DNA of 64,000 nt from Arabidopsis thaliana (taxonomy: Eukaryota > Streptophyta > Magnoliopsida > Brassicales > Brassicaceae). The stretch spans positions 6,572,001 to 6,636,000 of the forward strand of contig NC_003070.9 in the NCBI RefSeq assembly GCF_000001735.4. The letters are read 5' to 3'. The notes under the pieces are model-generated. The model did not search any database. It saw nothing but the letters and a program-made list of their open reading frames with translations, and had not been told where the DNA came from. Below are positions 34,246-44,776 of this stretch, in pieces. The position numbers and the translations under genes are program-made. How positions within the stretch are numbered: position 1 is the first letter of the stretch; each line of letters starts with the position of its first letter.

Positions 34246-34304
34246 CATTGACAGAAAAAGAAAATTTCTTGGAGAACATTGACAGAAAAAGAAAATTTCT
34301 TGGA
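34246..34304 (+). repeat. Perfect 28-bp direct repeat just upstream of LAZY3
   Basis: CATTGACAGAAAAAGAAAAT followed by TTCTTGGA occurs at 34246-34273 and again at 34277-34304, a 31-base period. It ends 46 bases before the LAZY3 start codon, so it probably lies in the 5' leader or core promoter. The exact identity implies a recent duplication. The rest of the 33767-34350 interval holds the VWA-gene 3' UTR and shows no gene. Confidence 0.85.
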
Positions 34305-34350
34305 TAAACACACACATACATGTGCTTTTATATATGCATGTCTCTGAAAT

Positions 34351-35485
34351 ATGAAGGTTGGTTTTCATATATGTCTAAATCAAATTAATAGTGTTGATCT
34401 TTCTTTGATCGTGCAAAAATCTTGATCTTGTTGTTCTACACAGATTTTTAGTTGGGTTCAAAGAAAGCTTAGCGGAAAGAAGCGTGTGCCTACTTCAGAT
34501 TCTTGTGAGTAAATATTCTTATTATTCATAGACTACATGAACAGTCTTCGCATAAATCATTTGAGCATATTTTCATATTTTTGTTTCATATGTTTGATGA
34601 TGTATATATAGCTCAAGAACCATCAAGTCCTCCTTTGAGTAAAGAAGTCCAAGGTTTGCCTCAAGACGAAGAAACCTTCTTAGCCATCGGAACACTTGGA
34701 AACAATATCTTCCCCAAGCAAGAAGAAGAAGAAGAAGAAACAGATTCTAGCAAAGATATAACTCCGGTTAATACAGATGTTACTATCGGGAAGAAGAAAT
34801 CGCTTTCTTTTCTTCTCAAGAAGATGTTTGTTTGCACAAGTGGCTTCAAAACTCCACCTCCTCTTCTTGATTTATCTAGAGGAGATTCATTGCACAACAC
34901 ACGAATGGAAAAGGTAAGCATATATGATCAAATTATTCAATCTTTAAACAAAATATTATTTTTATTATGAAAAGAAGTGAATTCAATAATAGTTATGTAC
35001 ACTAGAAACATTTTTTCCATATGTTATTTTGTGTGTAGATGCTAAGGACAATACTCAACAAGAAGATACATCCACAACGTTCAAATTCTATAGCAAAGAA
35101 GTACTTGGAAAGTAATCATAAGATTATGGATGAAGCTCGTTCAAGTGTTGACGCCAACAAATGGGTCAAGACTGATTCTGAATGTGAGATTTTCTAAAAT
35201 TATATATATTTGGTTTTTCAGGTCGCAAAAAAAAAAAGTTTTATTTTAAACATACAGATGGTGTAATTAACCAAGTGAATATCATGACTGGCTTTATTGC
35301 AGTATTTAGTTAGGTCAAAAGCATATAATAAACATCATAAGGACTGAATTAAAATGCAGAAAGATGAAAAGTAAGAATTTAAAAATAGATAAATAAACAA
35401 ATAGAAAAATGTAAACAAGAATAATGGATAGGGTAAATTAATTTAAATTTCTTTGATGGTTACAGATATTGTCTTGGAGATGTAG
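34351..35485 (+). CDS. LAZY3: LAZY3 (DRO/NGR family) gravitropism protein
   Basis: LAZY proteins link amyloplast sedimentation to polar auxin transport in gravity-sensing cells by recruiting RLD proteins to the membrane. Five coding exons: 34351-34356 (a 6-nt micro-exon, MK), 34444-34504 (IFSWVQRKLSGKKRVPTSDS), 34612-34913, 35039-35183, 35466-35485. The splits and the tiny first exon are typical of the family. Conserved parts are the N-terminal IFSWVQRKLSG, the QDEETFLAIGTLG motif, the acidic EEEEEETDSS, the basic SFLLKKMF region and the RMEKMLRTILNKKIHPQ helix. The C-terminal motif here is YIVLEM rather than the usual IVLEI. Total 177 codons. The start is fixed by the micro-exon next to a GTTGGT donor. 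Intron 4 (35184-35465) and downstream sequence are AT-rich. Confidence 0.9.
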
Positions 35486-36287
35486 ATATCAACCAATAAG
35501 CTAAATGGACCTGATTGATAGTCATGGTAATAATAGAATGTAAATAAAAACCAAAGTTTTTTCTTATTAAAAATTGATTTTCTATGTAAAATATAAAAAG
35601 TAGCAAACAAACATGATCACTGATTCAAGACAAATAATCAAAAATATGTTTTTCAGGTCTCAATTGAGTGATGGTGTAAGTTCAACTGTTCAAGATATGA
35701 AGAATAACATTGGAGAAGGGTCATAAAAATATCTCTGATAATCAGTGTTTACAGATGTATATTTACTTGTCAAACTCCATTTTTCATCATAGATTTGTTT
35801 TTATTTTTTCAGATTTTAATGTGGTGAAGAAAATCTGTTTGCTCATGTAAACTACAAAATATTCATCTTATCAAATAATTTTATTTGTATTTATGCAGTT
35901 TGAAATAAGTGATGAATAATGAAGAATGACTGAGATTTCTTGTTAAATAATAAAATGAAATGAAGGAAAACCCAAATGCAAAATAAAATGGGTTGATTAT
36001 GCAATAGTTACGAAGTTTTGGGGTTTTAATGTATTTTTCCTAAAATTGAAAAAAAAACTCAGTCTGACCAAACTTTGACAGAACAGAATCGTGCGAGCCG
36101 TCAGACTTAACGAAAACGATCCATAGATCTCAAGTCTCTCTCTCTTAGTGAATAAATTAGGGTTCGTTGATTCTCTGTTCTTAAGCTCAGTAATCGAGGA
36201 GAAGAAGAAAAGGGAAGATCGGGAATTGGGAAACTGAGAAGTCAAAAAGGCAAATGCGAGTGGAGGAGATTGAGTTTTAGAATTCCA
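35486..36287. other. Intergenic: LAZY3 3' region and LSM1B leader
   Basis: AT-rich to about 36080, then CTCAAGTCTCTCTCTCTTAG-type leader text before LSM1B. A frame on the minus strand at 35997-36245 is not supported by any domain. Nothing else is visible. Confidence 0.5.
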
Positions 36288-37162
36288 ATGTCTTGGGCTG
36301 CTCCTGATGATATCTTCTTCTCCACTTCTCTTGCTGCTTACCTAGACAGTAATCTCTCTCACTCTCTTTCTCATTACTGATTCACCGGCGATGAATTCTG
36401 TAAAAAAATAAGATTTTGATCCCCAATGGTTGTTGAAGATGTTATCTTCTTCTACATGATTCAATAGTCTCTTAATGTTTTGATTTCTTGTTGCAGAGAA
36501 ACTTCTTGTGTTGCTTCGTGATGGTAGGAAACTGATGGGTCTACTTCGGTCCTTTGATCAATTTGGTACTTGTCTTTCTCTTTTGCACCGAAAATCCAAA
36601 GTCTTTGAAATGGTTTTAAGAAATGTTTCGTTTGTTTTTGGTTTTCTTGAAGCTAATGCTGTTTTAGAAGAAGCTTATGAAAGAGTCATTGTGGGTGATC
36701 TCTACTGTGATATTCCCTTAGGTCTATACATTATCCGTGGAGAAAATGTTGTCTTGATTGGTGAATTGGTAAAGCTTTTACTAAACAAACCAATTCCTCT
36801 TGCATTTTGAAATGAAAGTTTCCACTTTTAAGAACGATTTCGGTGTTTGAATCGGGTTTCTGTGATCTTAGGACGTGGAAAAAGAAGAGCTTCCAGCTCA
36901 TATGGTTCAGGTTCCAGAAGCAGAGATAAAAAGGGTTAGTGCAAATATCCTTCTCTCCCTTGTTGATTGCTTTAGCTCTGATTTGTGAGCTTCTTGCACA
37001 AATGTACTACAGCTGATTTGCTTTTATTTGGTTTAGTGTTTTGGATTCTACTGACTCCTCAATTACTCTCTTCCGTATACTCAGGCTCAGAAAGCAGAGA
37101 AGGAAGAAATGCTTTTAAAGGGCACAATGCGGAAAAGAATGGAGTTCCTTGATCTCGATTAG
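36288..37162 (+). CDS. LSM1B: U6 snRNA-associated Sm-like protein LSM1B
   Basis: LSM1 replaces LSM8 in the cytoplasmic LSM1-7 ring that binds oligoadenylated mRNA ends and promotes decapping. Five coding exons: 36288-36348, 36497-36565, 36653-36768, 36872-36934, 37085-37162. Together they encode 128 residues, the known length. Sm1 motif: [29 protein letters not shown]. Sm2: GLYIIRGENVVLIGELD. The C-terminal helix has AEKEEMLLKGTMRKRMEFLD. The intron at 36566-36652 is 87 nt, a multiple of three, and has no stop in the reading frame, so its retention would insert 29 residues between the two Sm1 strands. The protein from the spliced form matches the family; the retained form would disturb the ring. 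Confidence 0.95.
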
Positions 37163-37544
37163 GGCATTTTCCTATGTGTTGCAGCATTGTAGAAACTAGA
37201 AGATCTCAAGATGGAGGATACAGAAGATCCTTAAACGTCATAATGTTAGTTGATGTGTGTATGTGTGGATGACATTGATGAATCCTCAGAACTTAGTCGT
37301 TGCAGATCCTCTGCTCTGTTTATGGAATGAAATTGTTGAGCCTGTTCTTTACTGGCCATTTATTTGATCAATCACAATTCAGTAAAAACAAAGATACAAA
37401 GATGAAAAGTGAACTCAAAGTACAGTTACAACCTTTGTATGATTCATATGAAAAGTTGAAGTAACAAAGCAAACATAGTATCCTTCTCTTAGTAGTTACC
37501 AAAAACCATTGAGCCAATAAGGCGTCTCCTCTAGGTAGGCCCTT
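37163..37544. other. Convergent 3' regions of LSM1B and the cupin gene
   Basis: About 380 bases between two converging genes. It holds the LSM1B 3' UTR and, on the minus strand, the cupin 3' end. No other feature is seen. Confidence 0.6.
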
Positions 37545-38555
37545 TCACTCCGGGTAAGATAGCATTGTGATGAGTGACTCGTGTTGCGGAAACCTTGATA
37601 AGAGATCAGAGCGTTTCGCGAGCTCAAAGTCCTCGAACTGGAAAGCAGGAGCGCAGGTGCAGCCAACAAGAGAGAAATGGTTCTCAGAGTCTCTAGCCTC
37701 AGCTTTAAGCAGAGCCCCGTCTTGAGAAAAATGAACATCCTTTGTAGGAAACGAACCAAACCAGACGTTTGGAGGGACCGTGTACTGAGGCTTCTGATCA
37801 CCTTCAAACAAGTCAGGACCAAGACATGTGAATTTCAACTTCCCATCATCGTAGAGTTCCACTACCTGATCAAGGCAAGAAGAAGAAGCCATATTCAAGA
37901 ACATGGATTATATTCTTCTTCTCATTATACAGTTTTGTTCACTCACTGTAAAGACAAGAGCTTTGAACTTACAGTAAGGGGTTCACCCAAATAAAAGTGC
38001 CAGGTTTCAGCCATTGGTATGCGATGAAGACGAGAAACGCTCCCAGATGGAAGCAAGAAGTAGATACTTGTGCTCACAGCTCTGTCCACCTTAACTGCAG
38101 AGATTCAGAAAAATATATAAAAAAGGATCAAACTTGCGAGATGATCTGCAATAACCCAAATCCAAAGTTTAAGCATTGATAATAAGATTTGTGAATAGAA
38201 GATCCAAGCAAATTCACAAGACAAGCATTTGGATGATCTTGGTAACAGGAAAGACAAGAATTCTACGGAAGCCGTGACTTATGTCTGATCAGATTTCGGA
38301 GGATCATACCGCTGAAATCTCAAAATGCAAAATCGGAAACTAATGAAGACACTATATCAACAAGATTCCAAATCAAAGGAAGACATAGATAGATGCAAAT
38401 AAACGAGGAAGAGAGCTACAGGTTGGAGGGAGCTGAGAGGTGGAGAGGAAAACAGAAGAATCTCTGAAAGTTTCAGCGAAAAAGCCTCCTTCTTGGTGTG
38501 CCCTGAGATTAAGTTTTCCGACGATTTCTGAAGACTTCACCATCTTTGACGACAT
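37545..38555 (-). CDS. DUF985 RmlC-like cupin protein
   Basis: Small cupin of the DUF985 (Cupin_5) family, function unknown. Three exons on the minus strand: 38420-38555, 37973-38094, 37545-37865. All are GT-AG with matching phase, giving 192 residues. The protein starts MSSKMVKSSEIVGKLNLRAH and then EGGFFAETFRDSS, which is the family's N-terminal signature. The cupin core is AVSTSIYFLLPSGSVSRLHR followed by AETWHFYLGEPL and VPPNVWFGSFP. CTCAPAFQFEDFELAKR and SLITMLSYPE end the protein. His and Glu residues in RLHR...AETWHF are candidate metal ligands. The next in-frame Met (MVKSSE) is an alternative start. Divergent or convergent neighbours show no functional link. Confidence 0.9.
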
Positions 38556-39025
38556 CGATCTCTCTCAAGCTTTGTCGAAACTCCAAATCTCAATTCTAAC
38601 TTGGCATGAGTTCAGGTTTGTTGTTACTAGTCTTTACTCTTTAGTAGTCTGCTGTCCAAAATTGACTTCTCCAAATCTTTTTGGGGTCAAAGTAAAAGAT
38701 TAAAAAAGCTGTCTCTACAATAAGTGCCCATATGTTTGTTTTCGAACAATAAACACCCTACCAAATTGAAGTAGACCAAAATTACAAGTTTCCAACTCTG
38801 TTTACGCACAGAACAACCAAACACAGAACAGGTTTCATCCTTATTTACAAATTAAAGATTTCAAACTCAATGGTTTATTCAAACGTAGAAGATAATATAT
38901 TAGTTCATATGCCTTCACTTCAACTCATATAAGTCTAATCTCATTATTATAGTAAATCCCAACTCAAAATATTGGAGAATCCGTAAGGAGTGTGAAGCAG
39001 AATCATGTGTAAAGGTGTGATCTTT
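38556..39025. other. Intergenic: cupin promoter side and COQ9 3' region
   Basis: Both neighbours are on the minus strand, so this interval carries the cupin promoter near 38560-38700 and the COQ9 3' UTR near 38900-39025. No gene or repeat is evident. Confidence 0.5.
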
Positions 39026-40414
39026 TCAAAACGCAGAGCCACCACTTCTTCTGGACATTGTCTGCATAACTCCATTCATCAGTCCTTGAACCGACTTCCC
39101 AACTCCAGCTCCTATGTCTTCTGCAAAATACTTGGCCTGCCAAAACATTTGTGGATTTGTGCATGAGAAGATTTCATTCCAATGTTGTAGATTTGTATCA
39201 ACAAGAATGAAGCATAGCGAGAAAGGTTTTACTTTACCTCTTGTATGCTCTTCTTAAGATCAAAAGCATCTTTGACTCTGTCATCCAAGAATGCCCATGT
39301 ATCGCGATGTTCTGCTCAAAACGAAACGATATCAAACTTTGAACATTTTCTTTGACGGCATAGCAATGCATCCAAGAGAGGAAGACTAAAAACCAACCTA
39401 AGGAGTCATCGGTGAGCATGTAAATCTCGGTAGTTGAGTAAACGCCTCCAAGAATAGTACGCTTGACATACCAATCTAAATCCGAGGCTCCATCTCCAAC
39501 AGCATGCCATATCTCATCAACTAACATTGCCCGTTGCTTAAAACTCGTTGGGACATTCAGAGGATGCGCCTGTTTCACCAATGAGATAATACATTAAACA
39601 TCAGAATTGGCTTGAGCTTAACATGAAACAGGGAAAGTCAAATACTTACCTGAATGCTAAGAGCTTGGGGCCATTTTGACATGTAAGGGACTTGCATTTC
39701 TAGACGAATTCTAATGAGCTTGGAGATACGTTCACTTGGAATCAGATTTTGCAAATCCAATCCAGAGTCTATTCTATCCATAAGCAATTGAAGGCATTCA
39801 TCCATGAAGAACTGAACAAGAGTAAACACAAATAACGAAACTTAAGAATAGAACCACCAAAATCCAAGCTTTCAAAGCTCAAAATCTACAGAATTTACTG
39901 ATTCCCGAGACGCCATTACCTCAACAAGAGCAGCTTCTTTCCTGGAGAAAGACCCAACAATCGAAGGAGACACACCAACATCCCTTGAACCAGCCATCAT
40001 CGCTTCTTCCGTCCAACCTAACCTCGGCTACACAAAACTCCAAATACAGAAATGAATCACTAAAAGGACGAAACTTTGAGGTGAATCTATGAAATTTATA
40101 CACACCACGTGACGGAGAGACGCAGAGAGAACACGAGCCTGCTCTTCTTGGAACTCAGCTCTCGGCTTTCTGCTCTCATGTCGGCGTTGTCCTTCCCCTG
40201 TACCCGTAGAAGACGACGCCGTTGGACCCGATTGATTAGGGTTCACAGACTGCTTACCCATTGGTGATTCAGTATTACCACCAATCGACGAAGTGCAGAG
40301 ACCGGAAGTGTAAGAGGAAGGGATGATTGTAGACCTGAGCTTCGGTAATCGGAGGAGACGGGTGGTAGTGATTCCACCACCGGCGAGAAGACGCTTCGCC
40401 GCCGTTCGGTACAT
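39026..40414 (-). CDS. COQ9: Ubiquinone biosynthesis protein COQ9, mitochondrial
   Basis: COQ9 is a lipid-binding TetR-fold protein that presents substrate to COQ7 in mitochondrial coenzyme Q synthesis. Six exons on the minus strand: 40106-40414, 39920-40027, 39650-39811, 39398-39569, 39238-39311, 39026-39136, all GT-AG, total 936 nt, 311 residues as known. An Arg-rich presequence opens it (MYRTAAKRLLAGGGITTTRL). The helical core has LGWTEEAMMAGSRDVGVSPS, SKLIRIRLEMQVPYMSKWPQ and DEIWHAVGDGASDLDWYVKR with the conserved GD.S.D..WY stretch. It ends MQTMSRRSGGSAF. An in-frame upstream ATG at 40471 would add 19 residues; 40414 gives the better targeting peptide. Confidence 0.95.
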
Positions 40415-40805
40415 CGTTCGCCGGAGTAAGAGATTTGAGTTTTCGTGACACGTAGATGAGATCGTTGCCACGAGAATGTAAAAGAGCTTCCTTTCTTCGT
40501 AACCGACCCCGCTAACGAAGTGAATTGGGCGTTTTCTTAATTTATTAATTATTTTATTGGCCCACTATTTCTCATATTTTCTTAAATGACCAAAACAAAT
40601 TTAAATTTTATAAAGAACCCCATTACCATTGGAGAATTCAGAATCAGCATGTTAATATTATCCTTCACATCGAACCGTACACGTGTCACGTAACACTGGC
40701 TTCACAAAATTCTTCTGGATAACAAAGCCCATAACATACGAGTTCCATACAATCAAAGATGACACTAGCTAGACATTTTCGTTTTCATCTCCCCACGAAT
40801 CAAAG
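40415..40805. promoter_or_regulatory. Short bidirectional promoter between COQ9 and LHCA6
   Basis: Only 391 bases separate two divergent start codons. CACGTG lies at 40680-40685 within TACACGTGTCACGTAAC, 121 bases before the LHCA6 start, and a GGATAAC I-box-like site near 40716. G-box and I-box pairs are known in light-regulated nuclear photosynthesis genes. Near COQ9 the sequence GGCCCA at about 40558-40563 (complement TGGGCC) resembles a site II element. Sites are seen; control is inferred. Confidence 0.5.
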
Positions 40806-41799
40806 ATGGCTTTTGCCATTGCTTCTGCTCTCACTTCCACACTCACATTATCCACGAGCAGAGTCCAAAATCCTACCCAGAGAAGACCACATGTAGCGTC
40901 CACATCATCCACCGGTGGAAGATTAATGAGAGAGCGCTTGGTGGTGGTTCGTGCCGGCAAAGAAGTTTCTAGCGTCTGTGAACCACTTCCTCCGGACCGT
41001 CCTTTATGGTTCCCTGGTAGCTCTCCACCTGAATGGCTCGATGGCAGCTTACCTGGTGATTTCGGTTTCGATCCTCTCGGTTTAGGTACATATACACGGA
41101 ATCTGTCGCATTCGACTCATAAAACTCTGACCAAGTGTTTTATAGACTAACCAGTTTTTATTTCATAGGGTCTGATCCGGACACCCTCAAATGGTTTGCA
41201 CAAGCTGAGCTTATACATAGCCGGTGGGCAATGCTGGCCGTGACCGGTATCATAATACCAGAATGTCTCGAGCGGTTAGGTTTCATTGAAAATTTCTCAT
41301 GGTATGACGCAGGGTCTCGTGAGTACTTCGCGGATTCCACTACGCTGTTTGTGGCTCAAATGGTTTTAATGGGCTGGGCAGAAGGTAGAAGATGGGCTGA
41401 TTTGATTAAACCGGGGTCTGTTGACATAGAACCAAAGTACCCGCATAAAGTAAATCCTAAACCGGATGTTGGTTACCCTGGAGGTTTGTGGTTCGATTTT
41501 ATGATGTGGGGGAGAGGTTCTCCTGAACCGGTAATGGTTTTGAGGACTAAAGAGATTAAGAACGGACGGCTCGCGATGCTTGCTTTCCTTGGGTTCTGTT
41601 TCCAAGCTACCTACACTAGCCAAGATCCAATTGAGAATCTCATGGCTCATCTGGCTGATCCTGGTCATTGCAACGTCTTTTCGGTGAGTTAAAATTGTTA
41701 TGATCATTTATCATAGATTCATGGTGATGATATGTGTTATGTGTATTGATAAGACTTCATTGGTACGTACTTCTTTTGCAGGCATTTACATCACATTAA
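40806..41799 (+). CDS. LHCA6: Light-harvesting chlorophyll a/b-binding protein of photosystem I, LHCA6
   Basis: LHCA6 is a minor Lhca2-like antenna that with LHCA5 attaches the chloroplast NDH complex to PSI. Three exons: 40806-41085, 41169-41683, 41782-41799; total 813 nt, 270 residues. The N-terminus is a Ser/Thr-rich chloroplast transit peptide ([20 protein letters not shown]). The mature part starts near [20 protein letters not shown]. Helix 1 has the chlorophyll-binding EX4R motif in [15 protein letters not shown]. Helix 3 has [28 protein letters not shown] is the conserved pre-helix segment. The last exon codes for only AFTSH before the stop. The end lies 362 bases from the convergent F-box stop. 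Confidence 0.95.
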
Positions 41800-42161
41800 T
41801 GAGGATTAGCTTGGGGCGAATATAATATTTTTTATATATTTATGGATGTTGAACTTTTGTATAGTGTCACTCGCCGTTGTTACAACTTCTGCTTACTTAA
41901 TTAACATGTAAAATATATTTTATATATATGTAGAAGAAAGAAACAAGAAGAGAAAATGAGCATTATTATATTAAAAGTCCTACAAACGACTCACTTGGAC
42001 GCGACTTGCTACATAAACTTAAAAACATGAACTCCAAAAAGAAAAAACGACAAAACTGACCAACATGAAACGAAAGAAAAAAAAAAAAAAAGAAGAATCC
42101 ATACACTCATGTGATGCATGTGATGTAAGGACAAGATCACTCTTCACTCTTCTTGTTCTTA

Positions 42162-43214
42162 TCACATTAAGACAATACTTTCAACGTAATCCGTGAAAGC
42201 AAGCACCAGAGCTGATCCAAACGAGGGTGTGATTTCTTCGAACCAAACTTCCCTCGAACGATTCTTCTTGAGATCAACATAGAGAATATGAAACTGACCA
42301 AGCTCATCACGAGCAGTAACTATAAGCTCACCACTACCAGCAACAAAACCCACCACACCTGGCCAAATAAGATCATACGGACACATCTCTCGAGTTATGA
42401 AGATAGAAACCTTAGACCACTCATGTTTCTCCGCATCTTCCAAAACCCATAAATCATATGTGCTTGTAGCTTGTGTAGCAAGTAAACCTAACTTCCCTTG
42501 GTAGTCCAAAAGGGTATAGAGACCCAAATAGACACCATGAATACTACAAGCCTCGGCCGGCATTTCAATGAACTTACCAAACTTTTCCGTCCTCACATCG
42601 AACCTCACAATTTTCGCTCCATCCCCCGTATAAGCACCATAATACAGAACCCCGTGGGTGCATACTCCTCTGGTTTCTGGAGAGTGGAAATTCTCATCGG
42701 CCTCGATCATTCTCCACGAACCTTCATCTCCAAATGTGAACACTTCCACTATATAAGGAGCTATTAAATGTTCTCTTGACAAATACAAGACCTTGTATTG
42801 ATAATTGATTGGATCATATCCCATATACCATGTCGTGAATTGTTTACGGGGACCGCAATCGGGAAAAAGTGTGATCTTTTTCGTGACAGGATTGCATATC
42901 CACAGTCGAAACATGTGTTCGACACATATCAAGCCATTGACGCAAACAGGCATACAATAAGAAGTACTATCGATATTGGTAACTGAAGAAGGTGGTTGAG
43001 ATAACGAGAAGAAATTCCAGCGAAAAAATGTGTTTGTATCACGGAAAGCAAACATGACACGTGACTCACGAGTAGAGGCTCGAGATTGGTATAAGTTGAT
43101 GAAATGTCGACTGCGGATGATTGAGTAGCAACGCTTGGATACGCATAGAAATCTCGCTAGTGATTTCACAGGCAATCTTAGGAGAATTTCGACCAAAGGG
43201 TCTTCAGGAATCAT
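42162..43214 (-). CDS. F-box protein with FBA-type interaction domain
   Basis: A single-exon F-box gene of 350 residues. The start [20 protein letters not shown] is the F-box, followed by [20 protein letters not shown]. The C-terminal part has the FBA motifs: [46 protein letters not shown] and [15 protein letters not shown]. Such proteins recruit unknown substrates to SCF ligases. The frame is complete and unbroken. Upstream, 43215 onwards is AT-rich. It corresponds to the gene I recall as At1g19160. The family is very large and evolves quickly, so no specific substrate can be proposed. Confidence 0.92.
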
Positions 43215-43974
43215 AATTAACTTAAGAAAAAGCTATAGTACTTTTTTTTTGGTTTTTGATAAAAGTGTTATACATCTTTCTCATCTATATAGATTGTTGT
43301 AGGATTTTATCTAAATATATAGATGTATACAATGGGAAGAAATTTGTTTAGTCATTAATGTAAGATTGACTAGACTATTTTATAAAATGAAAAAATGTAT
43401 TATTAATTAATATCGTATCCAAATAATTAAGGCAATTCATACAAGAACTACGACTAAATATATTCTGTATACAGTAATTTAATTTTTAATCCAGCATGTT
43501 CAGTCAACTTTTTTAAAGCATATAATCAATGTTACCAAAAATCGCTAGGCGCTATCTGGACGGTGGACTGATGCCTAGCGCTTAGACGATTGAGGCAGAA
43601 TGACTCAAATACTATGCGTTGGAAAAAAAATAAGAAAAGAAATATAACTTTATATCCATAAATAGGATATATAAAGACATAGGCAAACATGATAGTCAAA
43701 AGTTCTAGTAGCACATTATCTTTATTTGCTTTTGAGTCTTTTAAAGCTACATTTTTAAGGTGAACAAAACCTTAATAGTTGAACCTTTTTTTCTCACTAT
43801 TTTTCTATGTAAAAACAGTTCAAAATTATCACATATATCATTAATCTATAGACTTTTAATCAAAAATAGTTTTAAATAGTTTTTTTTCCGGTAGATTTAT
43901 TTATTGCGTATAGTAAAATCGCAGTGGCTCCTCTAACTGACCATTTTGTACTATTTTTAGAACCTTACCTATAA

Positions 43975-44266
43975 CTATTTTTGTATATTAATTGATTTCA
44001 AATATAGATGTGGCTAATTGAGTCAATTCTTAATGTAATACATCTAGATTCAATATAAATGAATATACAAAAAATAGATATAGTTCTTAGTTGATACGAC
44101 TATATTGTGTACATTAATTAATTTGGAATCTAGATGGTTAAGTCAATTTATCTAAATCCTATAACTATTATTGATAGATTAATTGATTTCGAATCTAGAT
44201 ATTTACGTTACTGTTTACTGTAATGCATTTGGATTCGAAATAAATTAATATAGACAAATAGCTGTT
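43975..44266. repeat. Two neighbouring imperfect hairpins of related sequence
   Basis: Arms at 43975-44011 and 44040-44077 are inverted relatives, matching at CTATTTTTTGTATATT and TAGATGT ends with a 28-base loop. A second pair, 44161-44200 and 44227-44266, shares ATTAATT and TTTCGAATC cores. The two hairpins and a half-unit at about 44113-44134 (TTAATTAATTTGGAATCTAG) look like copies of one short palindromic unit. No TSD is evident. The 43215-43974 interval before it holds no gene, only AT-rich sequence. Confidence 0.6.
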
Positions 44267-44320
44267 TTTAGTAGAATTGAAAAACTATTTAACGAATACC
44301 ATTATGGATTTATGGTGGAT

Positions 44321-44398
44321 ATTTTACGTGAACTCTTTATTTTATTTTTTTACGTGAACTCTTTATTTTATTGTTTTACGTGAACTCTTTAGTTTAGT
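44321..44398. repeat. Three tandem 26-bp units
   Basis: TTTTACGTGAACTCTTTATT recurs with TACGTG starting at 44325, 44351 and 44377, a 26-base period; the third copy varies at its end (TTTAGTTTAG). Each unit contains an ACGT core. It lies about 400 bases upstream of the GH28 start codon. The segment 44400-44776 also contains the GH28 promoter and leader. Confidence 0.8.
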
Positions 44399-44776
44399 TA
44401 CATAAAAAAAAGATTGCGAATGTAACGTAAACATTTGACGTGAACGTTGGACAACAGAAGAAACTATATAATGTAAAAACCTAATAACGACTTTTAATGT
44501 ATTATACTTATCGGTTTATCATATCACTAAAGACGAAAACGTCGAAAAAGATGATTGGCTAAATGGTTGAACCAAACTAAACCGGTTGTTTAACTTACCG
44601 GTTTGGTTCGATTACTCAATCGAATCGGATCGTGCACACACCAAACTCTCTTCACCAGCTTCTGACACAGACTTTGCAACTCTCATGACGGATCTTTGCT
44701 TCTAATTCACTATTTCTCGGCTAGATCTGTGGCAAAACCAGAACCTCAATGTTTCTAGTTCCTCGTTAATCGAATC

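Noticed and set aside
42498-42986. Plus-strand frames within the F-box gene
   Set aside because: Antisense shadows of the intact 350-residue F-box frame.
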